From NCBI GenBank assembly GCA_964356335.1, contig CAYHHI010000005.1, forward strand, positions 46,763 through 110,762: DNA of 64,000 bases, given 5' to 3'. Positions 44,358 through 52,633 of this stretch are shown in pieces (positions within the stretch are counted from its first letter, which is position 1; each line of letters opens with the position of its first letter). Origin of the DNA: CAYHHI01 sp964356335. GTDB lineage: Bacteria > Arandabacterota > Arandabacteria > Arandabacterales > Arandabacteraceae. The notes beneath the pieces are model-generated. The model did no database searches. It saw nothing but the letters and a program-made list of their open reading frames with translations, and was not told where the DNA came from. The position numbers were made by a program, and so were the translations under genes.

Positions 44358-47300
44358 ATGAACCTGCCGGAAATAGCTCTCAAGCGGCCCGTGACGACGC
44401 TCATGATCTTCGCATGTCTCGTGGTCATTGGGATCATTGCGAGCCAACTCCTGCCGCTTGAGTTCTTTCCCGATATCGACAACCCATTTCTTGGAGTCGA
44501 GATTCCCTATCCGGGTTCGACCCCCGAGGAGGTCGAAAAGCTAATCACTCAGCCCGCCGAGGAGGCCCTTGCAACCATCAGCGGCATAAAGCGCATGCAG
44601 TCGGACTCCAGGGAGAACGGCTCATCAATCAATCTCGAATTCAACTGGGGTGTCAATACCAACGTCAAGGCTCTGGAGGCACGCGAGAAGCTCGATGGCG
44701 TCCGGCACCTTTTCCCGTCTGATCTTGAGAGATACTTCGTTTACAAGTGGTCGTCATCCGACCAGGCGGTTCTCCAGGTGCGCATCTCCAGTAACCGCGA
44801 TCTCTCCAACTCCTATGACATGCTGGATCGCAACCTGAAGCGGCGGCTCGAGCGTATCCCGGGCGTTTCCCGGGTGGAGCTTTACGGGACTGAGAAAAAG
44901 CAGATCCTGATTCGCCTTTCCGCCGACCGCGTGATCGCGCACCGCGTCGACATCGGGCGGCTGGTGAGCGAGCTCGAGCAGAGCAATTTCCTGATTACCG
45001 CCGGCAGGGTCACCGACGGCGCCACCAGGTTCGTTCTGCGCCCGGTGGGCCAGCTCACTGACATCGACGAGATCAAGAGCCTGGTGGTGGGCGAGGGGGG
45101 AATCCGGGTCAGCGACATTGCCGATGTCACTTACGACAAACCCGAGTTGGACTATGGCCGCCACCTCGACCGCAAATACGCCGTCGGCCTCGACGTTTAC
45201 AAGGAAGCTGGCGCGAACACGGTCGAAGTAACCGAACGAGTGGTCAGTGAGATCGACAAGATCAGCCGGGTTCCCGAGATGGCCGGCATACGAATCTATT
45301 ACATGGACAATCAGGGTGAGGGAATCGTCGGCTCTCTTAATGAGCTCTTGAAGTCGGGCGCAATAGGGGGCCTCTTGGCGATGGTTGTCCTGTTTTTCTT
45401 CCTGCGGCGACTCACGACCACCTTGATCGTTGCGCTGGCGGTCCCATTTTCGCTCTTGATTGCGATGGCCTTTATGTATTTCATGGATCTCTCACTTAAT
45501 ATCCTCACCATGATGGGGCTGATGCTGGCGGTGGGGATGCTGGTGGACAATGCCGTCGTCGTCACGGAGAGCATTCACAGGCACCAGTTGATTGATGAGA
45601 ATCAGTCGAAGTCCGTCCTGACCGGTGTGAACGAAGTGGGTCTCGCCATCACTGCAGGAACAATCTGTACCGTCATCGTCTTTCTGCCCAATGTCCTCAG
45701 TTCCAACAGCGACATGGCGGTTTACATCAAGCATGTTGCGATAAGCATGTCAATTGCTTTGGGGGCATCACTGGCTCTGGCGGCGACGGTGGTCCCACTC
45801 CTGGTGTCACGGATGAAGCCACCCAACAGAGACCGTAAGAAGAACGTCATAGACCGGCTTATAGCGCGCTATCGCATTGCTCTTGACTGGTCTCTCCGGC
45901 ACCGTGCGGTCTCCGTCGGTGTCGCTGTTCTCCTGCTTGCCAGCATTGCGCTACCGATGCAATTCGTAAAGAGGAACATGCTGGAACAGTCTGAGGACCG
46001 CCGCCTGCGCCTCCACTACCACATAAATGGAAACTACACCGTCGAGAAGGTCGAGCAAGCTGTCGATGCCTATGAAGGCTATCTCTTCGCCCATAAGGAT
46101 GAGCTCGAGATCGAGTCCATCTACAGTTTTTACCAGGGTGGCTATGCCATGTCGACGATTCTCCTCAAGAAGGGGAAGGAAGCCAAGAAATCGATGGAGG
46201 TGATTCGTGAGGAGATCAGGAAGGGCCTTCCCAGGCAGGCGATAACCAATCCGTCTTTCGAGTGGCAGAGTGCGAGTGGACAGGACCAGTCAGTCCGGGT
46301 ACAGCTGGTCGGCAAGTCGAGCGACCAGCTGGCGGAGCTCTCGCATGATGTCGCGTGGGTTCTGTCGCAGGTCAAGGGGCTGGTGGACGTGCGCTCGGAG
46401 GCTGAGATCGGTACTGAAGAGGTCCATGTGGTGGTTGATCGCCAGCGCGCCAGGCAGTACGGCTTCTCCACCCAGGGCGTCGCCGAGGTCGTCGCCGCAG
46501 CTATGCGCGGCATCAACCTGAGACCGTTCCAGGGTGATGAGGGCGAGATCCCGGTCAGGATCGAGCTTCAAGACAGGGATAGGCAGACGATTGAGGATCT
46601 CGAGGACCTGCCGCTGTTTAACAGCGGGAACGAGCCGGTGAAACTTGCCTCGCTTGCAGATTTCCGCGTGCGGCGGGGGCCACAGAGTATTCACCGCGAA
46701 AACCGGACGACCTCGCTCGGAGTGACCGCTAACTTGAGCGGCATCACCATGGGGGAGGCGAGAGATAAGATCGGAAGCGTGCTCGAGAGATTCAATTTCC
46801 CGCCAGGATATACTTGGAATTACGGGCAGAACTTCAATGAAGAAGAACGGGCCTTCAATACCATGTTGATCAACATACTCCTGGCGCTCGCCCTCATCTA
46901 TTTCGTCATGGCATCTCTCTTCGAATCCTTGCTCTTCCCGGCTGCCATCTGGACGCAGATCCTCTTCGCCGTCGTGGGCGTCTACTGGTTCTTCATGATC
47001 ACAGGCACAAATATGAACACCATGGCGATGATCGGGATTCTGATTCTGATAGGTGTGGTGGTCAACAACGGCATCGTCTTGATTGACTATGTCAATCAGC
47101 TTCGCGCCAGGGGCCTGAGTCGACACGATGCCGTGATAGAGGCGGGCGGAGCCAGGCTGAGGCCGATCTTGATGACGGCGGGTACTACCGTGTTGAGCCT
47201 CATTCCCCTCAGCGTGACAACCACTCAAATCGGTGGGGGAGGGCCGGCTTACTTCCCGATGGCCCGTGCTATCGTCGGTGGCCTCGCTTTCTCGACGTTC

Positions 47301-47441
47301 GTCACGCTCCTCATTCTACCCACCACCTATTGCATCCTGGACGACTGGCGCCACTGGGCCTCCTGCATCCTGGCACGAGGAACCGCGCCCGCATCGCCCC
47401 TTCGTCCCAGCCTCTCTCGGACAGACATCGAGAGCCGATGA
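44358..47441 (+). CDS. RND multidrug-type efflux permease 2
   Basis: A 1027-residue RND permease of ordinary length, starting 3 bases after permease 1. It has FFPDIDNPFLGVEIPYPGST near the N-terminus, MLAVGMLVDNAVVVTESIHR with the TM4 Asp and GILILIGVVVNNGIVLIDYV in the second half. Tandem RND permeases with one adaptor suggest a heteromeric pump like MdtBC, but this could also be two pumps sharing the adaptor. The two proteins differ strongly in sequence, so it is not a recent duplication. Confidence 0.9.
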   Translation: MNLPEIALKRPVTTLMIFACLVVIGIIASQLLPLEFFPDIDNPFLGVEIPYPGSTPEEVEKLITQPAEEALATISGIKRMQSDSRENGSSINLEFNWGVNTNVKALEAREKLDGVRHLFPSDLERYFVYKWSSSDQAVLQVRISSNRDLSNSYDMLDRNLKRRLERIPGVSRVELYGTEKKQILIRLSADRVIAHRVDIGRLVSELEQSNFLITAGRVTDGATRFVLRPVGQLTDIDEIKSLVVGEGGIRVSDIADVTYDKPELDYGRHLDRKYAVGLDVYKEAGANTVEVTERVVSEIDKISRVPEMAGIRIYYMDNQGEGIVGSLNELLKSGAIGGLLAMVVLFFFLRRLTTTLIVALAVPFSLLIAMAFMYFMDLSLNILTMMGLMLAVGMLVDNAVVVTESIHRHQLIDENQSKSVLTGVNEVGLAITAGTICTVIVFLPNVLSSNSDMAVYIKHVAISMSIALGASLALAATVVPLLVSRMKPPNRDRKKNVIDRLIARYRIALDWSLRHRAVSVGVAVLLLASIALPMQFVKRNMLEQSEDRRLRLHYHINGNYTVEKVEQAVDAYEGYLFAHKDELEIESIYSFYQGGYAMSTILLKKGKEAKKSMEVIREEIRKGLPRQAITNPSFEWQSASGQDQSVRVQLVGKSSDQLAELSHDVAWVLSQVKGLVDVRSEAEIGTEEVHVVVDRQRARQYGFSTQGVAEVVAAAMRGINLRPFQGDEGEIPVRIELQDRDRQTIEDLEDLPLFNSGNEPVKLASLADFRVRRGPQSIHRENRTTSLGVTANLSGITMGEARDKIGSVLERFNFPPGYTWNYGQNFNEEERAFNTMLINILLALALIYFVMASLFESLLFPAAIWTQILFAVVGVYWFFMITGTNMNTMAMIGILILIGVVVNNGIVLIDYVNQLRARGLSRHDAVIEAGGARLRPILMTAGTTVLSLIPLSVTTTQIGGGGPAYFPMARAIVGGLAFSTFVTLLILPTTYCILDDWRHWASCILARGTAPASPLRPSLSRTDIESR

Positions 47442-47538
47442 GGCAGGTCTTTGACACCTAAGAAGCCCGATCTCGACAGGAAGAACCCGTGCAGAGGCAA
47501 GGCACAGCGGCAGGCCGCCGATGGCAGATGTGCGCCAT

Positions 47539-49488
47539 TCACATGCTAACCGGGTTGTCGCCGACCTCCTCCGTGCCATCCCGATCTGGAGGCGAAGGTT
47601 TTCCTGCGGCCGTGTCCTCCTTGGGATCACATTCCTCCCTGGCTCCAATATCTTCCTCAAGCCTGATGCGGCTGTAGAGTCTGTAGTACACGCCTTCCTG
47701 CTGGATCAATTCCGGGTGCGTGCCCTGCTCGACAATCGCGCCGTCATCGAGGACCATTATCTTGTCGGCAAGCTCCAGGGTTGCCGGGCGGTGAGTGATT
47801 ATGAAGCACGTGAGGTCCGGCATGACCTCGTGTAGGCGATCCCACAGGGCCGCCTCGGTTCGGGCGTCCAGGGCAGAAGTGCAATCGTCGAGGATCAGGA
47901 TCTTTGGCCCGCCTGCAAGGGCTCTTGCCAGTGCGAGCCTTTGTTTCTGTCCTCCTGAGATCGACATCCCCCGAACGCCGATCATAGTCTTCAGACCTTG
48001 AGGAAAAGCGTCCAGATCCTGGCGCAGCTGGGATACTTCGATCGCCCAGTCAATAGTCCTGGCGTCAACGTCGTCGCGACCAAAACGGATGTTGTTCTCG
48101 ATGGTATCCGAGAAGAGCAAAGGCTCCTGCGGCACATACCCGATGCGCTGCCGGAGCGCATGCGTGCCGTAATCCCTGAGATCGATGCCATCCACAGTTA
48201 TCCGTCCCCCGGTGGGGTCAACCAGCCGCGGAATCATGCGCACTGCCCAGCTCTTGCCCGATCCGACGCGGCCCACCAGGGCCACGCGCTCACCGGGTTC
48301 GACTGCAAATGACACATCGCGCAGAATGTCGCTCTCGTATCCGGGGAAGCGAAAGGTCACATGGTCGAACTCCACACGGCCTCGGAGTTCGCCGGGGCTC
48401 CGGGCGGCACCTTTTCCTGCCTGTTTTTCTGCCTGATCATCCTCGATCATAACCGGGAAGTCTTCGATCTCCATCAGGCGGTCCAGGGATGCGGCCGCGC
48501 GCATGCCTCTCACCATGAAGTTCCCAACATCAAACATTGGATAGATCAAGAGCAACACATAGGAGTCAAACGCAATGAATTCGCCGATAGAGAGCCTTCC
48601 CTTTATTACATAGAAGCCACCTGCAAGCAAGACCACCACAATCCCGATCTGCCAGACGTACGCCCACAAGGACTCCATGATTGCCTGGACTCTCACGGCA
48701 GAGATCTCAGCCTGCTTTCGGGCCTCGGCGGCCCCGCCGAACCTTGTCCGCTGATCCCCCTCGCGCACGTAGGCCTTGATCAAGCGGATGCCCGTGAAGC
48801 ACGCTTCCATTGTGTCGCTGACACCGGATATCTTTTGCTGCAAGAAATCGAAGCGCTTGTGGAGCAGTGACGAGCTCTTGCTGTATATGAGGATGAGAAG
48901 GGGCAAGGGTCCTGCCGTCCAGGCCGTCAGAGCCGGGTTGATTGAAAGCATCATCACGAGACTGAATGCGATCAGGGTGAGCGATTCATACAGCCGGAAG
49001 ATACCGCTGCACGCGAACCAGGTGGTCTTCTCCGGCGAGACATCGTCGGTGAGTCGCGTGATCAGGTCGCCCGTGTTGAACTTGTTGAAGAAATTCGGGC
49101 CCTTCGCCGAGATACGCTCGAACATGCTCTGTCGGAACTCCCACTCGAGCCTGGTGTTCAGGTAGGCGCGGTGACCGATCAGGATGCTCCTGACAAGAAA
49201 TGCTGCCACGCCAAAAAGAATCAACATGATCACGTAATTTGTGATCCGGCCCTGACCGATGCTCTCGATCCACGCGCTCACGAATGCGAGCCTGGTCGGC
49301 TTGGTCGCACCGGACTGGAGCAGGTCGAATATGTTCTTCAAGAGGATTGGCTGTATTACCACAATCGCGCTCGAGAGAAACGAAACGGTCAAGAAAAGCG
49401 TCAAGGCCCTCTTGTGATTGCGGTAATACCGCCACAACCACCTGGCGTATTTTAAGAAGTCTATCCTGAAGGGACCCTTAGGTTTCAT
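47539..49488 (-). CDS. ABC exporter half-transporter with degenerate NBD
   Basis: A 649-residue protein with an N-terminal six-helix exporter domain (about residues 20-330) and a C-terminal ATPase. Walker A reads GRVGSGKSW (Trp replaces the second Thr/Ser) and the signature is ISGGQ. Walker B is ILILDDCTSALD, with Asp where the catalytic Glu should be; the H-loop His (IITHR) is kept. This is the degenerate partner of a heterodimeric exporter (compare TM287, LmrC, BmrC). The ATG overlaps the stop of the partner gene by 4 bases. A hydrophilic tail of about 60 residues ends the protein. Confidence 0.9.
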   Translation of the reverse strand: MKPKGPFRIDFLKYARWLWRYYRNHKRALTLFLTVSFLSSAIVVIQPILLKNIFDLLQSGATKPTRLAFVSAWIESIGQGRITNYVIMLILFGVAAFLVRSILIGHRAYLNTRLEWEFRQSMFERISAKGPNFFNKFNTGDLITRLTDDVSPEKTTWFACSGIFRLYESLTLIAFSLVMMLSINPALTAWTAGPLPLLILIYSKSSSLLHKRFDFLQQKISGVSDTMEACFTGIRLIKAYVREGDQRTRFGGAAEARKQAEISAVRVQAIMESLWAYVWQIGIVVVLLAGGFYVIKGRLSIGEFIAFDSYVLLLIYPMFDVGNFMVRGMRAAASLDRLMEIEDFPVMIEDDQAEKQAGKGAARSPGELRGRVEFDHVTFRFPGYESDILRDVSFAVEPGERVALVGRVGSGKSWAVRMIPRLVDPTGGRITVDGIDLRDYGTHALRQRIGYVPQEPLLFSDTIENNIRFGRDDVDARTIDWAIEVSQLRQDLDAFPQGLKTMIGVRGMSISGGQKQRLALARALAGGPKILILDDCTSALDARTEAALWDRLHEVMPDLTCFIITHRPATLELADKIMVLDDGAIVEQGTHPELIQQEGVYYRLYSRIRLEEDIGAREECDPKEDTAAGKPSPPDRDGTEEVGDNPVSM

Positions 49489-51356
49489 GGCGTTCTATTC
49501 ACTCCCAACCCATTGCTGGGCATGAACTGAAGCTGGAAGAGCTTCGAATAATAGCCGCCGGCTGCCACCAGTTCGTCATGCGTGCCGCGTTCGATGATTT
49601 CTCCATCGCGTATGACCAGGATGCGATCGACGTTCAAGATCGTTGAGAGCCTGTGCGCAATCACGATTGACGTCCTGCCGCGCATCAGGGCCGCAAGCCC
49701 ATCCTGGATGAGCCGCTCGGTCTCAGGATCCACTGAACTGGTCGCCTCATCAAGAATCAGGATCTCGGGGTCGAAGGCAAGCGCCCTGGCGAAGGACAGT
49801 AGCTGCCGCTCCCCGCGGCTCAGATTGGCGCCGCGCTCCGAAAGCTCAGTCTCATACTTATCCGGCATCGCCTCGATGAAGCGATCGGCCGACACCATGC
49901 GGCACGCATCCTTCACGCGGTCAAGGTCGTAGCCGGTGCTTGCGAGCGACACGTTGGTCGCCACGTTCCCTGGAAAGATCACAATGTCCTGGAGCACGAG
50001 TCCGAACTTCCGCCTGAGATCGCCCGACGGGATATCCCTGATGTCTGTGCCGTCGACCAGGATCCGGCCTCTCTGCGGATCGTAGAACCTCAAGAGCAGG
50101 TTTATGACCGTGGACTTGCCGCCGCCCGTCACACCTGCCAGCGCGAATCGCTGCCCCTTCGGAATAGTGAAGGACACGTTCTTGAGGGCATAGTTGCCGT
50201 CGCCGGTATAAGAGAACCAGACGTCTTCGAACGTGATTGTCGATTCGAGGCTCGGCCACGCCACCGGATGGACCGGCTCGGGGATCGTCTCTTCGACCGA
50301 AAGAAGACCGAATATGCGCTTGCCCCCGGCGATCGCGCGCTGCACCGACGCGATCTCCTCGGCTGCCATAAAGATGGGCTCAAAGAACATGCGCACGTAG
50401 GTGATGAACATAACAAGCGTTCCGATGGTGATGCCCGCGGCGGCCCCCGCGGCCTTGCCGCCTGCAGCAGCCCCACTTGCCCCTGCGATTCCACCACCGA
50501 GGTGCGCGATTCCCACCCAGCGCGCCCCGAAATACAGCACCAGCGCGATGATCAATGTCTCCATGAAGAAAATGAAGGAGAACATCACTGTCACAGTGAC
50601 CTCGGCCTTTAGCTGCGGCTGATATTTCCTCCGGTTGATCGCATTCATGCGCCGGCGGACCTCGCGCACCCGGTCGAATATCTGGATTATCTCCATGCCC
50701 TGGATGAACTCGGTGAGCGACGCCGTAACATCGGCCATCCGCTTTCGTATCACGAGCCACTTGGGAGTCGTGAGCCGATGATAGAAATACAGCGCGGTCG
50801 TCACGACGGGGACCAAGATGGCGACCACCAAGGTCAGCCGCCAGGATATGATGAACATCCAGATAAACATGCCCGTGACAAGGAAGGCCGATCCGATCAT
50901 CGCCACCACGGTACTTGTGAACATCAATCTGAGCGCCTCGGTGTCCGATTCGATGCGCGCCATCAAGCGGCCGGCAGGGTTCCGGTCGAAAAACGAAATG
51001 GCCATCTTTATCACGTGATCGAAGAGCTGCTTCCTGAGAACAATCATCACCTTCTGTCCGATGATCTCCATCCTCAGGCGGAAGAAGTAGTTGATGACGA
51101 GGAAGAGCCCTTGCACGATGACGTAAAGCCCCACAGTGCCCACAAGGCCGCGGTAGTCCCGGCCGGTGATATCGACATCGATCGCGTGCCGGACAAGATT
51201 GGGGCCCACGAGATAGATCGCCTTGGATGCCGCCAGGAGCAGGAAGCACACAGAAAGCCACTTACGGTGGGGCCCGAGGAGCGGCAGCAGTCGTCCCAAG
51301 GCCTTCCGTGAACTTATGTCCGCCTGTTTGTCGTCTTCGTAGTATGCTGATTCCAT
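49485..51356 (-). CDS. ABC exporter half-transporter with catalytic NBD
   Basis: A 623-residue half-transporter. Walker A is GVTGGGKST, Walker B ILILDEATSSVDP with the catalytic Glu, and the H-loop IVIAHRLST. The signature is altered to LSRGE. With the next gene this gives one competent and one degenerate ATP site, as in heterodimeric multidrug exporters. A Gly/Ala-rich insertion (AGASGAAAGGKAAGAAAG) extends the loop before TM6. The ATG at 51356 has AGGA just upstream; longer frames read into the attenuator region and are rejected. Upstream on the same strand lie a terminator, a leader peptide ORF and a promoter. Confidence 0.9.
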   Translation of the reverse strand: MESAYYEDDKQADISSRKALGRLLPLLGPHRKWLSVCFLLLAASKAIYLVGPNLVRHAIDVDITGRDYRGLVGTVGLYVIVQGLFLVINYFFRLRMEIIGQKVMIVLRKQLFDHVIKMAISFFDRNPAGRLMARIESDTEALRLMFTSTVVAMIGSAFLVTGMFIWMFIISWRLTLVVAILVPVVTTALYFYHRLTTPKWLVIRKRMADVTASLTEFIQGMEIIQIFDRVREVRRRMNAINRRKYQPQLKAEVTVTVMFSFIFFMETLIIALVLYFGARWVGIAHLGGGIAGASGAAAGGKAAGAAAGITIGTLVMFITYVRMFFEPIFMAAEEIASVQRAIAGGKRIFGLLSVEETIPEPVHPVAWPSLESTITFEDVWFSYTGDGNYALKNVSFTIPKGQRFALAGVTGGGKSTVINLLLRFYDPQRGRILVDGTDIRDIPSGDLRRKFGLVLQDIVIFPGNVATNVSLASTGYDLDRVKDACRMVSADRFIEAMPDKYETELSERGANLSRGERQLLSFARALAFDPEILILDEATSSVDPETERLIQDGLAALMRGRTSIVIAHRLSTILNVDRILVIRDGEIIERGTHDELVAAGGYYSKLFQLQFMPSNGLGVNRTP

Positions 51357-51450
51357 CGTCCTGCTACTTTCCCGTTCATCCCTATATAGGCCTGATATAG
51401 GCCTGGGATTCGGCATGGCGCACATGGCGGGTCTTGCCGCCCGGCGCACC

Positions 51451-51492
51451 AAACTAAAAACCCGCCGGACCATTCAAGTGATCCGACGGGTT
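51451..51492 (-). terminator. Intrinsic terminator in the ABC-exporter leader (attenuator)
   Basis: On the minus strand AACCCGTCGGA (51492-51482) pairs with TCCGGCGGGTT (51469-51459): 11 pairs with one U-G wobble and a 12-base loop, followed by TTTTT (51460-51456) and a further T-rich stretch. It lies 23 bases after the leader ORF stop and 95 bases before the exporter start codon. Its 5' arm can instead pair with a segment inside the leader ORF (51556-51542). Confidence 0.85.
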
Positions 51493-51515
51493 AGGTCTTC
51501 TCTTAGGGTGGCTCC

Positions 51516-51611
51516 CTATCGTCGCCTGTCTCGACCTCCGCAACCGGCGGACCACTCGGGGGGAGTATTAACACCGATTAGATCAATCGGTGTAGATACA
51601 ACACTTGTCAT
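51516..51611 (-). CDS. 31-codon leader peptide ORF of the ABC exporter
   Basis: ATG at 51611 (AGGAGGA at 51622-51616, five to six bases upstream) to TAG at 51518-51516. The peptide begins MTSVVSTPIDLIG and ends WSAGCGGRDRRR, with a Pro-Pro-Glu (possible ribosome-pausing) stretch in between. The codons for Glu19 to Cys24 contain AGTGGTCCGCCGGTT, which can pair with the 5' arm of the downstream terminator, so translation should influence read-through. It is best read as a regulatory leader, though an exported peptide substrate of the transporter is an alternative. It is too short for standard ORF callers. Confidence 0.65.
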   Translation of the reverse strand: MTSVVSTPIDLIGVNTPPEWSAGCGGRDRRR

Positions 51612-51654
51612 ACGCTCCTCCTGAGGCCCCTGCCATCAGCGTTCAGCCCGCTAT

Positions 51655-51676
51655 TGTATGATCATCTGTATGATCA
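51655..51676. repeat. 10-bp direct repeat in the exporter leader
   Basis: TGTATGATCA occurs at 51655-51664 and again at 51667-51676, separated by two bases; each copy holds the palindrome TGATCA. It lies between the promoter at 51762-51790 (minus strand) and the leader ORF, so it could be a repressor or RNA-binding site. Confidence 0.55.
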
Positions 51677-51761
51677 ACGGAATCACCCGGTTACCGCCGG
51701 CCAACTCAATCCTCCGATTTTCCGAGAAATCCGACTTGCTTCTTCGACTGCTTTAGAGTCT

Positions 51762-51790
51762 ATAGTATCCGGATTCTATTTCTCTGTCAA
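51762..51790 (-). promoter_or_regulatory. Near-consensus sigma-70 promoter of the ABC exporter leader
   Basis: On the minus strand TTGACA (51790-51785), a 17-base spacer and TACTAT (51767-51762) give a start near 51755. The transcript would have about 145 untranslated bases before the leader ORF and about 400 before the first exporter gene. Confidence 0.7.
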
Positions 51791-51872
51791 CAGGAATCAG
51801 GCTGATAGTTTTCTTCTAAATCTAAGTGGCTTGTGTGCCGATAGAATGGTCGAAGGGGATGATGGTAGAGTG

Positions 51873-52298
51873 ATGCTAAGCAACCAGAAGGGCTTCACAC
51901 TGATTGAGTTGGCTATTGTCACACTCATCATCGGGATCCTTGCGGCGATCTCCATTCCCAACATGGTGAAAATGCAGGACCGAGCAAGAGAAGCATGTGT
52001 CAAGTCCAATATGCACACCATCCAATTGGCGATGGAGGACTTTGCTGTGCAGACCCTCGGTCTGTATCCCGATGACGGCGCATCCACAACCCCCGGGGGC
52101 CTTACTGTCCAGGATCTATGCCCAGGTGGAGACTACCCCAGGAATCCCTTCACAAAGGATCCCACTGCCGTTGACTGGGATGCCGATCCCGACGGCTCTG
52201 GCGAGATCGGCATCAATCCGGCCACCACCAACAGCTATCTCATGAAGGGCTTTGGCAAGGATGCGATGCTCAATTTCCAGGTCCATGAGGGCATGTAG
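51873..52298 (+). CDS. Type IV pilin-like / GspG-like pseudopilin
   Basis: A 141-residue prepilin. The leader MLSNQKG is cut before FTLIELAIVTLIIGILAAISI, the classic type III signal peptide with Glu5, followed by a helix and a Gly/Asp/Pro-rich globular part (PRNPFTKDP, DADPDGSGEIG) as in GspG-type pseudopilins. The ATG at 51873 gives a standard short leader; an upstream ATG at 51846 is in frame. No other type II secretion or pilus genes are nearby, so it is an orphan whose assembly system must be elsewhere. Confidence 0.82.
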   Translation: MLSNQKGFTLIELAIVTLIIGILAAISIPNMVKMQDRAREACVKSNMHTIQLAMEDFAVQTLGLYPDDGASTTPGGLTVQDLCPGGDYPRNPFTKDPTAVDWDADPDGSGEIGINPATTNSYLMKGFGKDAMLNFQVHEGM

Positions 52299-52633
52299 TT
52301 TAGCGCCGAACCTTTCGCAATTGATGTTCCCTATCCCCCTGGGATTTAAATAATACTTGACAAAATCTCCCACTTTAAGCCAAAGTTACCGCGAGCAGAA
52401 ATCAGGGGCTCAGATCGGGGGCTCAGATTGATCTGCCTTGCTTGTGGAGGACATGATCGCCGGGCTACAGGGAGTTGTAAGGTTTCCTGCCTGCATACCT
52501 GTTTGCAGGACTGCCGGAGCTTTCTCGCAGACCTTGAAGTATCTGGCGTGCACCTCGCTTCCATTTCAAGATCCGCATGCCCGTATCTGGTCTACCGAAA
52601 TCCAGTGCGTTCAACCATAGGAAAAGGAGGTAG
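52299..52633 (+). other. Intergenic region before the TonB receptor operon
   Basis: These 335 bases hold no gene I can support. GGGGCTCAGAT occurs at 52405-52415 and again at 52418-52428 (13-base period), a possible protein-binding site. A TTGACA lies near 52357 but has no -10 box at the proper distance. A strong AAGGAGG Shine-Dalgarno sequence ends the region. Confidence 0.4.

Noticed and set aside
52438..52620. Cys-containing 60-codon ORF before the TonB receptor
   Set aside because: The GGAGG sits only two bases from the internal ATG, codon pattern is not gene-like, and nothing similar is recognised.
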